DNA from: Gammaproteobacteria bacterium
GTDB lineage: Bacteria > Pseudomonadota > Gammaproteobacteria > Arenicellales > UBA868
Direction: 5' to 3'
Length of the DNA stretch: 36,093 bases
Assembly: GCA_014239255.1 (NCBI GenBank)
Contig: JAAZZE010000004.1
Coordinates: 1 to 36,093, forward strand
A program made the position numbers and the translations under genes. This document shows positions 1 to 8,629 of this stretch, piece after piece. Each line of letters opens with the position of its first letter. Position 1 is the first letter of the stretch. The notes beneath the pieces were generated by a model, which was not told the origin of the DNA, ran no database searches, and saw nothing but the letters and a program-made list of their open reading frames with translations.

Positions 1-41
1 GGATCTCAACCAACTGCGGCAACGCCTGGAACAGACCGCGA
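1..41. repeat. 41-bp inverted copy of 1378-1418
   Basis: The first 41 bases are the exact reverse complement of 1378-1418, which lies inside the ABC ATPase gene. Identity stops at base 42. The copy sits at the extreme edge of the window and interrupts the reading frame of the ABC permease just after its recognisable N-terminus. The simplest reading is a chimeric or hairpin contig end from assembly. A real inversion breakpoint is possible but less likely. Confidence 0.9.
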
Positions 42-225
42 CTTCGGACAGGCCGGACCAGGAGGTCAGCGGCTCAATAAAGTAGATATAAAGCGCAATG
101 CCGGGCGCTTTACCCATGGCAAGAAAGATTACGGCACCGGTCAGCCCGGTTAGCGCCATGGCCAGCAGCGGCGACAGCCAGGCGGCTGACGCAGACTGGG
201 TGGTGCGGGCTTCAAGCGCCAGCAT
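1..225 (-). CDS. ABC transporter permease, BmpB/NupP-like, N-terminal fragment
   Basis: Reading leftwards from an ATG at 223-225, the frame stays open to the window edge (75 codons). It encodes a short cytoplasmic N-terminus, a first membrane segment (about residues 17-38) and the stretch FIEPLTSWSGLSEVAV, typical of the inner-membrane permeases of nucleoside/BMP-type importers. Residues after about 64 come from the inverted 41-bp copy and are not authentic. The start overlaps the end of the ATPase gene by 14 bases, so the two are probably translationally coupled. The rest of the permease, a second permease and the substrate-binding protein would be expected further left. From context the substrate is probably a purine base or nucleoside. 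Confidence 0.75.
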   Translation of the reverse strand, partial: MLALEARTTQSASAAWLSPLLAMALTGLTGAVIFLAMGKAPGIALYIYFIEPLTSWSGLSEVAVCSRRCRSWLRS

Positions 226-1744
226 GGGAAGATTCCGTACGGTTGCGGCTGGCGCCCATCAGCAGGCCGACTTCCTGGGTGGTGATATCAGATGCCAACT
301 GCGGTTCAGACAGAGTTCCCTGCGAGATGACGGCGATGCGGTCACACAACGCAAATATCTCGTCCAGGTCCTGCGAGATGATCAGCGCCCCGGCGCCGGC
401 GCCGACCAGGCGCTGAATCTGTTCGTGGATTGCCGCCGCCGCGCCGGCGTCGACCCCCCAGGTAGGCTGGGAAACCACCAGTAGTTGCGGGTCCTGCAGA
501 ATCTCGCGGCCGACGATAAATTTCTGCAAATTGCCTCCGGAAAGGCTGTTGGCGAGTGCCGCAGTGCCTGCGGCCTTAACGTCAAAACGCTGCAGAATCT
601 CCTGGGCATAGTGCTCAACCTGGGTCCAGTTGACCAGGCCATGCGAGACAAAGCCCAATCGATCGGCCGAGGTGAGAAAACTGTTCTGCACCAGGTTAAG
701 GTCAGAGACCGCCGCCTGACCGATGCGCTCCTCAGGTACAAACACGGCGCCGAGCTGTCGGCGGGCGACTGGTGTCAGTGCGCCGGCTTCGGTATCGAGC
801 ATGCGAATTGAGCCACTGCGCGGTGGGCCGATCTCACCCGACAGCGCGCCCATGAGTTCTATCTGCCCGTTACCGGCAATACCGGCAATGGCCAGAATCT
901 CACCGGCGTGTACCGAAAAACTGACATTGTTGATGTGAGTGCCGTGTGGCTGGTCGGAGCGAACCGAAAGATCGGTTACCTGCAGGCGTATCTCAGGCGA
1001 CGACGGGGCGGTGTGCCGTGGTGTGGATTCCACCCGCCGGCCGATCATTTTCTCGGCCATAGAATGTGCGGTTTCATTGGCCGGTATGCACTCATTAACC
1101 CGTTGTCCGCCGCGCAATATGGTGGCGCGGTCACACAGGGTGCGGACCTCCTCAAGCTTATGGCTGATGTAGAGGATGGACCGGCCCTCGCCGGCAAGGG
1201 TGCGCAAAGTTGCAAACAGGATTTCGGTTTCCTGAGGCGTAAGCACAGAGGTCGGTTCGTCAAGAATCAGCAGGCTGGGGTTTTGCAGCAGGCAACGCAC
1301 GATCTCGATACGCTGGCGCTCACCCATGGAAAGGTCGTAGACGTGCCGGTCGGGGTGCAGTGTTAAGCCGTAATCATTCGCGGTCTGTTCCAGGCGTTGC
1401 CGCAGTTGGTTGAGATCCTGGGGCGGCAGTGCCAACGCTACGTTTTCCAGTGTGGTCATGGATTCGAAAAGTGAGAAGTGCTGAAACACCATGCCGATGC
1501 CCAGCGCACGGGCCCCGGCGGGGTGGGGTATCTGAACTGGGTTTCCGTGCCAGTGCATTTGTCCGCGATCCGGGCGCAGTACACCGTAGATGATCTTTAC
1601 CAGCGTGCTTTTGCCGGCACCGTTTTCTCCCAGCAAGGCATGGATCTCACCTGGGATGATCTCCAGGCTGATATCGTCGTTGGCGAGACACCCCGGAAAC
1701 TCTTTGCGGATGCCCTCCAGTTGCAATAGTGCTGGTGTGGTCAC
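212..1744 (-). CDS. ABC transporter ATP-binding protein, purine/nucleoside-type (double ATPase)
   Basis: A 510-residue protein with two fused ABC ATPase domains, the layout of sugar/nucleoside importers (RbsA, NupO and BMP-family systems). The first domain has Walker A GENGAGKS at residues 39-46, an LSMGERQR signature and Walker B LLILDEPTS. The second has a degenerate Walker A (GIAGNGQIEL) and a good LSGGNLQKF signature, as is usual in this family, so only one site is likely fully active. It would energise uptake through the permease downstream. It lies 39 bases after guaD in a leftward purine operon, so the substrate is inferred to be xanthine, guanine or their nucleosides. Substrate choice cannot be read from the ATPase itself. 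Confidence 0.92.
   Translation of the reverse strand: MTTPALLQLEGIRKEFPGCLANDDISLEIIPGEIHALLGENGAGKSTLVKIIYGVLRPDRGQMHWHGNPVQIPHPAGARALGIGMVFQHFSLFESMTTLENVALALPPQDLNQLRQRLEQTANDYGLTLHPDRHVYDLSMGERQRIEIVRCLLQNPSLLILDEPTSVLTPQETEILFATLRTLAGEGRSILYISHKLEEVRTLCDRATILRGGQRVNECIPANETAHSMAEKMIGRRVESTPRHTAPSSPEIRLQVTDLSVRSDQPHGTHINNVSFSVHAGEILAIAGIAGNGQIELMGALSGEIGPPRSGSIRMLDTEAGALTPVARRQLGAVFVPEERIGQAAVSDLNLVQNSFLTSADRLGFVSHGLVNWTQVEHYAQEILQRFDVKAAGTAALANSLSGGNLQKFIVGREILQDPQLLVVSQPTWGVDAGAAAAIHEQIQRLVGAGAGALIISQDLDEIFALCDRIAVISQGTLSEPQLASDITTQEVGLLMGASRNRTESSHAGA
1378..1418. repeat. Internal partner of the inverted repeat at 1-41
   Basis: This stretch is normal coding sequence of the ABC transporter ATPase and is almost certainly the original copy. 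Its reverse complement is repeated exactly at the left edge of the window. Nothing suggests that it is a mobile or regulatory element in its own right. Confidence 0.85.
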
Positions 1745-1783
1745 TGCGGGTTTCTTTTTTTGTCCAATAGTATCGACACGGCT

Positions 1784-2272
1784 TCAGTAGGGAATCTTAT
1801 CTTCTTTTTCGATCCATTCACGCATCAACTGGGCTGCTTCATCACTGGGCTGTTGTATCAGCGGCAGTCGTCGCTGGTCTAGGGGGAGGGATACCTCCTG
1901 GTACAGGGCCGCATCGTCAAAGCCAATCCGGGCTGCATCATCCCGAGTGCTGGCGTAATAGATAGTGTCAACACGTGCCCACCAGATGGCAGCAAGGCAC
2001 ATGGGGCAGGGCTCGCAGGTGGTGTAGATAACTGATCCGGCGAGCGAGAAGGTGTTGCGTTGGCGGCAGGCATCGCGGATCGCACTGATCTCGGCGTGTG
2101 CAGTTGGATCTTTACCCGAGGTCACCTGGTTCCAGCCGCGCCCGATCACAATACCTTGGTGCACGACGAGTGCGCCAAATGGTCCACCGGCACCGACGCG
2201 CATATGCCGACCAGCAAGTTCGACCGCAAGATCCATAAAAGCGCTATGGCTGGCTGGGTCGGGTTTGGTCAT
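1784..2272 (-). CDS. guaD: Guanine deaminase, cytidine-deaminase fold
   Basis: A 162-residue zinc hydrolase of the CMP/dCMP deaminase superfamily. The zinc and catalytic motifs are HAEISAIRDAC (His ligand and catalytic Glu) and TCEPCPMCLAAIWWA (two Cys ligands). Length and C-terminus match the small bacterial guanine deaminases such as Bacillus GuaD, which turn guanine into xanthine plus ammonia. The gene overlaps the end of xdhC by four bases (ATGA), and xanthine is the substrate of the neighbouring dehydrogenase. This supports guanine rather than cytosine or tRNA adenosine as substrate, although the fold alone cannot exclude another nucleobase. Confidence 0.88.
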   Translation of the reverse strand: MTKPDPASHSAFMDLAVELAGRHMRVGAGGPFGALVVHQGIVIGRGWNQVTSGKDPTAHAEISAIRDACRQRNTFSLAGSVIYTTCEPCPMCLAAIWWARVDTIYYASTRDDAARIGFDDAALYQEVSLPLDQRRLPLIQQPSDEAAQLMREWIEKEDKIPY

Positions 2273-3282
2273 GAGGCGGCCCTTTGAATCCCAATCTGCT
2301 GGACCATGATGGCGGGTTCCCTGGTAGTGACGCGACAGGTTTTTAGAATCTCAGGCAGTACACCCAAGGCAATTACGCCTGGTTCTTTGCCTGGCAGAGC
2401 ACCCGCTCCGATGGGACTGGTGAGTCGCGCGATCTGTGTATCTGTCAGGCCATCTTTTTTAAGAGCCTTGCGAAAACGCCGCGCCTTGGCCTGGCTGCCG
2501 ATCAGGCCGGTATAGCGCAGCGCAGTATTTGTGAGCAGGGCACGGCACAGGTCGTAATCCAGAGCGTGGCTGTGGGTCATGACCAGCGCGGCATCATGAT
2601 GCCTCAGGTCCTGCGCTATCGGTAACAGGTCATGCGGTGTGTGAACATCGATATTAGGAGCGACCGGTACCTGCGCGCACTGATCCTGACGACTGTCAAA
2701 GACGGATACCCGAAGCGGCAACTGACTGGCTATCGTGCACAGGGCGCGGCTCACGTGACCCGCACCAAACAGTGCCAGAGCGGGCCGGTGATCGGCAAGC
2801 GGCAAAATAAACACAGCGTCTGCGCTGACCGTTGATGGCTTGTCGTCATCGATCACCGATGGAGGTATATCGGTGTGTGTCTTGTCAAAGAGCACGCTTG
2901 CCCGGTTGTCGACGTGTTGTATGGTTCGTGCCTTTTGTAGCCAGAGGCTGGCACTGGCATCGATCGGTTGCAGCATAACTTCCAGAGTGCCACCACAGCA
3001 CTGGCGCATGTCTGGTCCAAGCACGCAATGCACAATCGATCGCATCCAGTCGCCGTTGCCCGCCAGCATTGCCTGGCCCGCCTCTATGATTGTACGTTCG
3101 AGTTCGCCGCCGCCGACACTGCCCAGGGATTGCGCCTCGCCGATCAGAATCCAGCTTCCGGTTTCGCGTGGGGTAGAGCCGCGCTCACCGCAGATAATGG
3201 CGAGCACTGCCGGTCTTGCCTTTGCCACGGTATCGAGCGCGGCATTGATCCAGTCGCACGGACCCGGCGCACCCCGGATCAT
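2269..3282 (-). CDS. xdhC: Xanthine dehydrogenase accessory protein XdhC
   Basis: A 337-residue XdhC/CoxI-family protein. This family binds molybdenum cofactor, protects it during sulfuration and delivers it to xanthine dehydrogenase; it is not part of the final enzyme. The N-terminal domain has the signatures GSTPRETGSWILIG and GSVGGGELE. The C-terminal Rossmann-type domain has LALFGAGHVSRAL and a conserved GLIGS stretch. It overlaps xdhB by four bases upstream and guaD by four bases downstream, so the operon is tightly coupled. Length is normal and no motif is missing. Confidence 0.93.
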   Translation of the reverse strand: MIRGAPGPCDWINAALDTVAKARPAVLAIICGERGSTPRETGSWILIGEAQSLGSVGGGELERTIIEAGQAMLAGNGDWMRSIVHCVLGPDMRQCCGGTLEVMLQPIDASASLWLQKARTIQHVDNRASVLFDKTHTDIPPSVIDDDKPSTVSADAVFILPLADHRPALALFGAGHVSRALCTIASQLPLRVSVFDSRQDQCAQVPVAPNIDVHTPHDLLPIAQDLRHHDAALVMTHSHALDYDLCRALLTNTALRYTGLIGSQAKARRFRKALKKDGLTDTQIARLTSPIGAGALPGKEPGVIALGVLPEILKTCRVTTREPAIMVQQIGIQRAAS

Positions 3283-5615
3283 GGTTGCGCTCCCGCGCCG
3301 GTTTTTGAGGTCTGTTGGCGTTCGGCCTGTATGGCAAAGAGCAACGCCTCGGCCGTTGCCGGTGTATCCAGCGCTGGCACAGTGCTGTAGCCATTGATAC
3401 TTGAGAGCGCATCAGACAGTGCCTGGTGAACCGAGATTGCCAGCATGAGCGGCGGCTCACCCACCGCCTTGGAGCGATGAATGGTCGCCTCGGCGTTTTT
3501 ACCGTGTGACCACAATCGGATATCAATCCGCTCCGGCCGGTCCGAGCAGGTGGGAATCTTATAGGTCGATGGTGCGTGGGTTTTCAGGTGACCGGCGTCA
3601 TCCCACCACAGCTCTTCGTTGGTCAGCCAGCCCATGCCCTGAATAAAACCGCCTTCCACCTGGCCTAGGTCGATGGCCGGGTTCAGCGAGCGACCGGCAT
3701 CGTGCAGGATATCGACTGCTGTCACCCGGCTCTCGCCGGTCAGGCTATCGACAGCGACTTCGCTGACGGCAGCACCGTAGGCGAAATAATAAAAAGGGCG
3801 GCCCTTGGCAGTTTTGCGGTTGTAGTGAATCTTCGGCGTGCGGTAAAAGCCGGTGGCCGACAGTTGTACCCGTGCCAGGTAGGCGAGCTCCACCAGCTTG
3901 GCAAAAGATAGTGTGGTACCGCCGGCGTGTACGGTCGAGTCGCTGAAGCGTACCTGGTCCTCGTCAACCGCAAAGTACTGGGCGGCAAAGGCACTGAGGC
4001 GTCGTTTCAGAGTACGTGCAGCATTCAGCGCCGCCATCGCATTGAGATCTGCGCCGGATGAGGCCGCAGTCGCTGATGTATTGGGCACTTTAGCCGTACT
4101 GGTCGCGGTTATCTTGACCTGATCTAAGGGTACGGCCAGTGCGTTAGCCACTACCTGTGCGACCTTGATAAAGAGCCCTTGTCCCATCTCAGTGCCGCCG
4201 TGGTTTAGATGAATACTGCCGTCTCGATAGATGTGCACTAGAGCGCCTGCCTGGTTAAACCAGGTGGCGGTAAAGGAGATGCCGAATTTGACTGGAGTCA
4301 ATGCCAGGCCACGCAGGACCTGCGGGTTGTTTGCGTTGGCGTCGCGAATCGCTTCACGGCGCTGCCAGTAATCGCTGGAAGCCTCAAGGTCTGTGACCAG
4401 TTCATCGAGAATAAAGTCGTCAACCGTCATGTGGTATGGGGTCAGGCTGCGTTCTTTCGCGCCGTAAAAATTGCGCTTGCGCACAGTCAGTGGATCCTGA
4501 CCGGTGGCCCGCGCTACGGCCTCGATCATGCGTTCGCCGGCGAGCATGCCCTGAGGCCCGCCAAAGCCGCGAAAGGCGGTATTGGATACCGTGTTGGTAA
4601 AGCAGCGCTGCGAGCGGATACGTACCGTTGGAAAAAAATAGGCGTTGTCCACATGAAACATGGCGCGGTCGTTTACCGGGTCGGACAGATCGAGGGCGCA
4701 ACCACAGCGTGAGGCCAGGGTGGTATCCACAGCCAGGATGCGGCCATCGGCATCATGGCCGACTTTCCAGTCGATGCGAAAGTCATGGCGCTTGCCGGTC
4801 ATGCGCATATCATCATCGCGATCCAGTCGGCATTTGACTGGACAGGCATTGCGTTGCGCCGCCACGGCAGCGAGTGCCGCCCACTGGCACGCCTGACTCT
4901 CCTTGCCGCCAAATGCACCGCCCATGCGCCGGACCTCGACCGTGATCGCGTTGGCCGGTTTGCCCAGCACCTTGGCCAGGTGCTGCTGGATTTCGCTGGG
5001 GTGCTGGGTCGAGCAGTACACCAGCATGTCGCCGTCTTCTTGGGGAATGGCCAGCGATACCTGGCCTTCAAGATAAAAGTGATCCTGCCCACCACAATAC
5101 AGTGTGCCAGCGGTAGTGCACGGCGCTGAGTGCATGGCATTTTCCCAGTCACCGCGCTGCATCAACTGCTCGTCGCTGATGAAGCGCTGGTGGTGGAGCG
5201 CGTCATCAACGGTCAGGATGGGTTTTTCTGAGACGATGTGTACTTTGCCCAGTACAGTGGCTGCACGTGCCGCGCGGTGACTGGTTGCTACCACGGCAAA
5301 AACTGGTTCGCCGTCAAAGCGCACGTCGGTGTCGGCCAAAACGGGTTCGTCTCCGCGGCCCGACGGGCTGACATCATTTTGCCCCGGGATGTCGTTGGCG
5401 CAGAAAACATCGATAACTCCGGGGGCGTTGCGTACAGCGCCAAGATCCATGGATTCGATGCGCCCACAGACCGTGCTGGCGCTACCCACGGCAAGGTGTA
5501 AGGTGTTTTGCGCCACCGGGATGTCATCGATAAAGAGCGCTTCGCCGGTCGCGTGTTTCAGTGCACTGTCATGGGCAAGGGCAGCACCCGGGCCTTGGGC
5601 TAAAGTTTCAGCCAT
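3279..5615 (-). CDS. xdhB: Xanthine dehydrogenase, molybdopterin-binding subunit
   Basis: The large molybdenum subunit, which oxidises hypoxanthine to xanthine and xanthine to urate. The frame stays open further upstream, but that part lies inside xdhA in another frame. The start chosen is the ATG at 5613-5615 (MAETLAQGPGAA), giving 778 residues, the usual family size. Recognisable cofactor motifs are GGAFGGKE, FRGFGGPQG, EMGQGLF and, near the C-terminus, GEPPLMLA, which carries the catalytic glutamate. The start overlaps the xdhA stop by eight bases. It pairs with XdhA (FeS and FAD) and needs XdhC from the next gene. Confidence 0.94.
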   Translation of the reverse strand: MAETLAQGPGAALAHDSALKHATGEALFIDDIPVAQNTLHLAVGSASTVCGRIESMDLGAVRNAPGVIDVFCANDIPGQNDVSPSGRGDEPVLADTDVRFDGEPVFAVVATSHRAARAATVLGKVHIVSEKPILTVDDALHHQRFISDEQLMQRGDWENAMHSAPCTTAGTLYCGGQDHFYLEGQVSLAIPQEDGDMLVYCSTQHPSEIQQHLAKVLGKPANAITVEVRRMGGAFGGKESQACQWAALAAVAAQRNACPVKCRLDRDDDMRMTGKRHDFRIDWKVGHDADGRILAVDTTLASRCGCALDLSDPVNDRAMFHVDNAYFFPTVRIRSQRCFTNTVSNTAFRGFGGPQGMLAGERMIEAVARATGQDPLTVRKRNFYGAKERSLTPYHMTVDDFILDELVTDLEASSDYWQRREAIRDANANNPQVLRGLALTPVKFGISFTATWFNQAGALVHIYRDGSIHLNHGGTEMGQGLFIKVAQVVANALAVPLDQVKITATSTAKVPNTSATAASSGADLNAMAALNAARTLKRRLSAFAAQYFAVDEDQVRFSDSTVHAGGTTLSFAKLVELAYLARVQLSATGFYRTPKIHYNRKTAKGRPFYYFAYGAAVSEVAVDSLTGESRVTAVDILHDAGRSLNPAIDLGQVEGGFIQGMGWLTNEELWWDDAGHLKTHAPSTYKIPTCSDRPERIDIRLWSHGKNAEATIHRSKAVGEPPLMLAISVHQALSDALSSINGYSTVPALDTPATAEALLFAIQAERQQTSKTGAGAQP

Positions 5616-7098
5616 GGGCAGACAAAACTGGCATTGCGCTTGCCGGGTACAGCAAGTCAGGTGCATTACCGCTGATGGTACGCAGGTAGCGCTCCAGCAA
5701 ACCGCGCGCTGTGTGGATCCGGTAGTTTGCACTGGCGCGGGCATCGGTGATAGGGGCAAAGTCCTGTTGCAGGGCATTCGCGCCAGGATCAAGAGCCGAG
5801 CAATCTGCACTGTTCCCGACCAGCGCATTCTCGCATTGGCGCGCGCGTTGCACGGTTCCGGCCATTCCACCGAAGGCAATTCGCGCGCTGGTGATGATAC
5901 CGTTATCGAGTTGCAGATTAAACGCGCCGCATACGGCGCTGATATCCTGATCGAAACGTTTGGATACCTTCCAGCAGTGAAAATATTCATGGCCATGTAT
6001 CGGCACGGCGATCATGCGAATGATTTCTCCAGTCGCCAGATCCTGATGACCATAATCGATGAAGAAATCTTCCAGCGCCATGGTGCGTTCGCCGTTTGGG
6101 CCCACCAGGTGCAAGGTTGCGTCCAGCGCGATCAAGGCCGGGGCAAGATCGCCGATGGGCGAGCCGTTGGCGATGTTGCCACCAAGGGTAGCCTGGGCAC
6201 GGACCTGACGCGAGCCAAAACGATGCAGCAAGGTTCCTAGGTCTGGTGCGAGATCTTGCAGTGTGTCCAGGCTCTGCGCCAAGGTTACCGCGGCGCCTAT
6301 TTGCACCTCCTGGTCGGTTCGATGAATTCGCTTCAGTTCGGCAACCTCGCCCAGGTAAATAATGTGGTCGAATCGCTGGTGCTGTTTGGTGATCCAAAGA
6401 CCAACGTCGGTAGCGCCGGCAATCAGTTGCGCCTGTGGCAGGGCTCGCATCAGTTCAGCCAGGTCTGCATGGCTGGTCGGCGCGGCATAAATATTGGCTG
6501 CACCCTTTGTTTGCAGATAGGTATCGTCGCTCGCCCATTGGCTCAGTGTCTGAATTCCCAGCGCCTGCAGTGACCGGCAATGATCGGGAATGGGTTGTGC
6601 AAGGGCTTGTTGCGCGGCAGTGATGATCGGGCCGTATCCAGTGCATCGACACAGGTTGCCCGCAAGAGCGTCGTTCAGGGTGTCGCGATCAATCGAAAAA
6701 TCATCGGTATCACAAGCATAATGCAGCGCGGCCAGACTCATCACGAACCCCGGGGTGCAAAAGCCGCATTGAGAGCCATGGGCTTTGGCCATCTCGATCT
6801 GAATCGGGTGAGGTTGTGGGTCAGCCAAGTGCTCGACGGTAAGTACTTGGGTGCTATCGACTGTACCGAGTGGAATAATACAGGCGTTAACCGGTTGGTA
6901 ATGCAGCTGGTTATTTTCCATGCGACCCAACAATACTGTGCAGGCGCCGCAGTCTCCTTCGGCGCAGCCTTCTTTGGTGCCGGTCAGCCCCTGGTTGAGC
7001 CGTAGGAAATCCAGCAGTGTTTGCTGCCCATCGAAGGCATCCAGTGCAATTTGCTGGTCCCCAAGCAGACAGCGAAATGTAGATCGTGCGGTTGTCAT
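5608..7098 (-). CDS. xdhA: Xanthine dehydrogenase, 2Fe-2S and FAD subunit
   Basis: A 496-residue small subunit. The N-terminal plant-type ferredoxin domain has Cys45, Cys50, Cys53 and Cys73. The second 2Fe-2S domain has Cys111, Cys114, Cys150 and Cys152 (QCGFCTPG and LCRCTGYGP). The following FAD domain has LIAGATDVGLW and LGGNIANGSPIGD. Electrons pass from the molybdenum site in XdhB through both clusters to FAD and then to NAD+. The start gives the standard N-terminus. It lies 20 bases after uraH in the same leftward operon and overlaps xdhB downstream. Confidence 0.95.
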   Translation of the reverse strand: MTTARSTFRCLLGDQQIALDAFDGQQTLLDFLRLNQGLTGTKEGCAEGDCGACTVLLGRMENNQLHYQPVNACIIPLGTVDSTQVLTVEHLADPQPHPIQIEMAKAHGSQCGFCTPGFVMSLAALHYACDTDDFSIDRDTLNDALAGNLCRCTGYGPIITAAQQALAQPIPDHCRSLQALGIQTLSQWASDDTYLQTKGAANIYAAPTSHADLAELMRALPQAQLIAGATDVGLWITKQHQRFDHIIYLGEVAELKRIHRTDQEVQIGAAVTLAQSLDTLQDLAPDLGTLLHRFGSRQVRAQATLGGNIANGSPIGDLAPALIALDATLHLVGPNGERTMALEDFFIDYGHQDLATGEIIRMIAVPIHGHEYFHCWKVSKRFDQDISAVCGAFNLQLDNGIITSARIAFGGMAGTVQRARQCENALVGNSADCSALDPGANALQQDFAPITDARASANYRIHTARGLLERYLRTISGNAPDLLYPASAMPVLSAHG

Positions 7099-7118
7099 AG
7101 GCTGTTCGGGCAGACCCG

Positions 7119-7469
7119 TCAGCTGCCGCGGTAGGTGCTGTAGCCGTAAGGGGAAACCAGTAGCGGCACGTGGTAGTTGGCCTGCGCTTGGGCAATGCCA
7201 AAGCGGATGACTACCGTACCCAGAAACGCTGGATCCGCCAGTTCAACACCACACTTGCGGAAATATTCCCCCGCGTCAAAATGGAATTCGTAGATTGCGC
7301 AGTTAAAGGCCGCACCTTCCAGAACGGGCCCGTCGTTGCGCCCATCGGCGTTGGTGCGCCCCCGGCAAATCTCGGTGAGCGGGTCGTCGATACGATAAAG
7401 TATCCAGTTCATGCCGGCGGCAGGTTGGCCGGTGGCCGTATCCAGAACATGGGTCGTGAGTTTGCCCAT
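7119..7469 (-). CDS. uraH: 5-hydroxyisourate hydrolase (transthyretin-related)
   Basis: A 116-residue HIU hydrolase that opens 5-hydroxyisourate to OHCU, the step after urate oxidase. The family markers are visible: the N-terminal LTTHVLDTATGQPA, the central RTNADGR, and the C-terminal YGYSTYRGS tetrapeptide that distinguishes HIU hydrolases from transthyretin. The ATG at 7467-7469 is chosen because it follows a strong AGGAGGAG Shine-Dalgarno sequence. The longer reading from 7526 adds 19 residues not found in the family. It is the first gene of the leftward purine operon. No signal peptide is seen. Confidence 0.93.
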   Translation of the reverse strand: MGKLTTHVLDTATGQPAAGMNWILYRIDDPLTEICRGRTNADGRNDGPVLEGAAFNCAIYEFHFDAGEYFRKCGVELADPAFLGTVVIRFGIAQAQANYHVPLLVSPYGYSTYRGS

Positions 7470-7708
7470 GGACTCCTCCTTCGGTGGCGGTTGGGGTGCA
7501 AAATAGCGGCTCAACACTCCCGCCATGGGTGCTGCGGGCGCCGTATGACGCGATGCAGTATCACATAGAGGAGCGCTATCGTCAGTATTAGCCTGCCTTA
7601 AACGCTTTCATCAAATATTTGATAATAACGTGAAATCTTCTTCAAAGTCTCAGTTAATATTCCCGACACAACAGATGTAAGGCACAAGATGGTTCGCCGG
7701 AACAACAC
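7470..7708. promoter_or_regulatory. Divergent purine operon promoter region with 14-bp palindrome
   Basis: This 239-base gap separates two divergent purine catabolic operons and must hold promoters for both. At 7610-7623 lies the perfect palindrome ATCAAATATTTGAT, the most regular structure in the gap and clearly more AT-rich than its surroundings. It is 85 bases before the puuE start and 141 before the uraH start, a sensible place for an operator acting on both. No regulator gene is nearby, so the protein that would bind is unknown. The palindrome is seen directly; its regulatory role is inferred. Confidence 0.5.
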
Positions 7709-8629
7709 ATGAACGGACATCCCACATATCCTCGCGATCTGGTCGGTTACGGCCGCACCCCGCCCCAGGCTGATTGGCCGGGGGGTGCACAGATTGCGTT
7801 GCAGTTCGTGGTCAACTATGAAGAAGGCGCAGAGAACTGCGTGTTGCATGGGGACGAGGCTTCCGAGGCTTTTCTTTCAGAGATCGTCGGGGCATCACCG
7901 TGGCCCGGTCAAAGACACCCCAGCATGGAATCTATTTATGAATATGGTTCGCGGGTTGGGGTATGGCGTCTTTTTGATCTGTTTGCCCGTTACGAGATTC
8001 CTATTACGGTGTTTGGTGTGGCTATGGCTCTTGAGCGTAACCCGGCGGTCGCTGACGCCGCTATGGTGGCAGGCTACGAAATCTGCTCGCATGGCTACCG
8101 CTGGATCGATTACCGCAACGTACCCGAGGACATTGAGCGCGAGCACTTGCACCGAGCGATCGAGATCATCAGTCAACTAACCGGTGAGCGCCCTCTTGGC
8201 TGGTATACCGGTCGCACCAGCGAGAGGACGCGTGCGCTGGTCGCCGCCGAAGGCGGGTTTCTTTATGACGCAGATGATTACAACGATGACCTGCCGTTTT
8301 GGACCCGCATCAATGACCAGGCTCACTTGGTTGTGCCCTATACGCTGGACAACAACGATATGCGTTTCGCCAGTCCCCAGGGCTTTAACAGTGGTGAGCA
8401 GTTCTATACTTATCTGCGCGACGCCTTCGATACACTGTATGCGGAAGGGCAGACCACCGCGCGAATGATGTCGGTGGGATTGCACTGTCGTCTTATCGGA
8501 CGGCCGGGCAGGCTCGCAGCACTTGCCCGGTTTATCGAGCACACCCGGCGCTTTGATAAGGTGTGGTATTGCCGGCGCATCGATGTCGCCCGCCACTGGC
8601 GGGCAAAGTTTCCCGCGGATGTGCAATGA
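7709..8629 (+). CDS. puuE: Allantoinase PuuE, polysaccharide-deacetylase fold
   Basis: A 306-residue protein of the cofactor-independent PuuE allantoinase family, which hydrolyses allantoin to allantoate. Family landmarks are the N-terminal YPRDLVGYG, VNYEEGAE, EYGSRVGVWR, and SHGYRWIDY in the NodB-like barrel. It is unrelated to the metal-dependent AllB allantoinase. It is the first gene of the rightward operon and overlaps uraD by four bases (ATGA). The preferred start is the ATG at 7709, although its Shine-Dalgarno sequence is weak. The neighbouring uraD, alc and allA genes support the assignment. Confidence 0.93.
   Translation: MNGHPTYPRDLVGYGRTPPQADWPGGAQIALQFVVNYEEGAENCVLHGDEASEAFLSEIVGASPWPGQRHPSMESIYEYGSRVGVWRLFDLFARYEIPITVFGVAMALERNPAVADAAMVAGYEICSHGYRWIDYRNVPEDIEREHLHRAIEIISQLTGERPLGWYTGRTSERTRALVAAEGGFLYDADDYNDDLPFWTRINDQAHLVVPYTLDNNDMRFASPQGFNSGEQFYTYLRDAFDTLYAEGQTTARMMSVGLHCRLIGRPGRLAALARFIEHTRRFDKVWYCRRIDVARHWRAKFPADVQ

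Noticed and set aside
2840-3397. Plus-strand open frame of 185 codons opposite xdhC
   Set aside because: Antisense shadow of xdhC with no family similarity and no plausible ribosome site.
5616-5996. Upstream extension of the xdhB frame to 905 residues
   Set aside because: This part overlaps xdhA in another frame and encodes sequence unrelated to the family; the ATG at 5615 gives the normal N-terminus and size.
5329-6240. Long plus-strand open frame of 303 codons opposite xdhA/xdhB
   Set aside because: It is antisense to well-supported genes, shows no recognisable protein family and arises from GC-rich codon structure.
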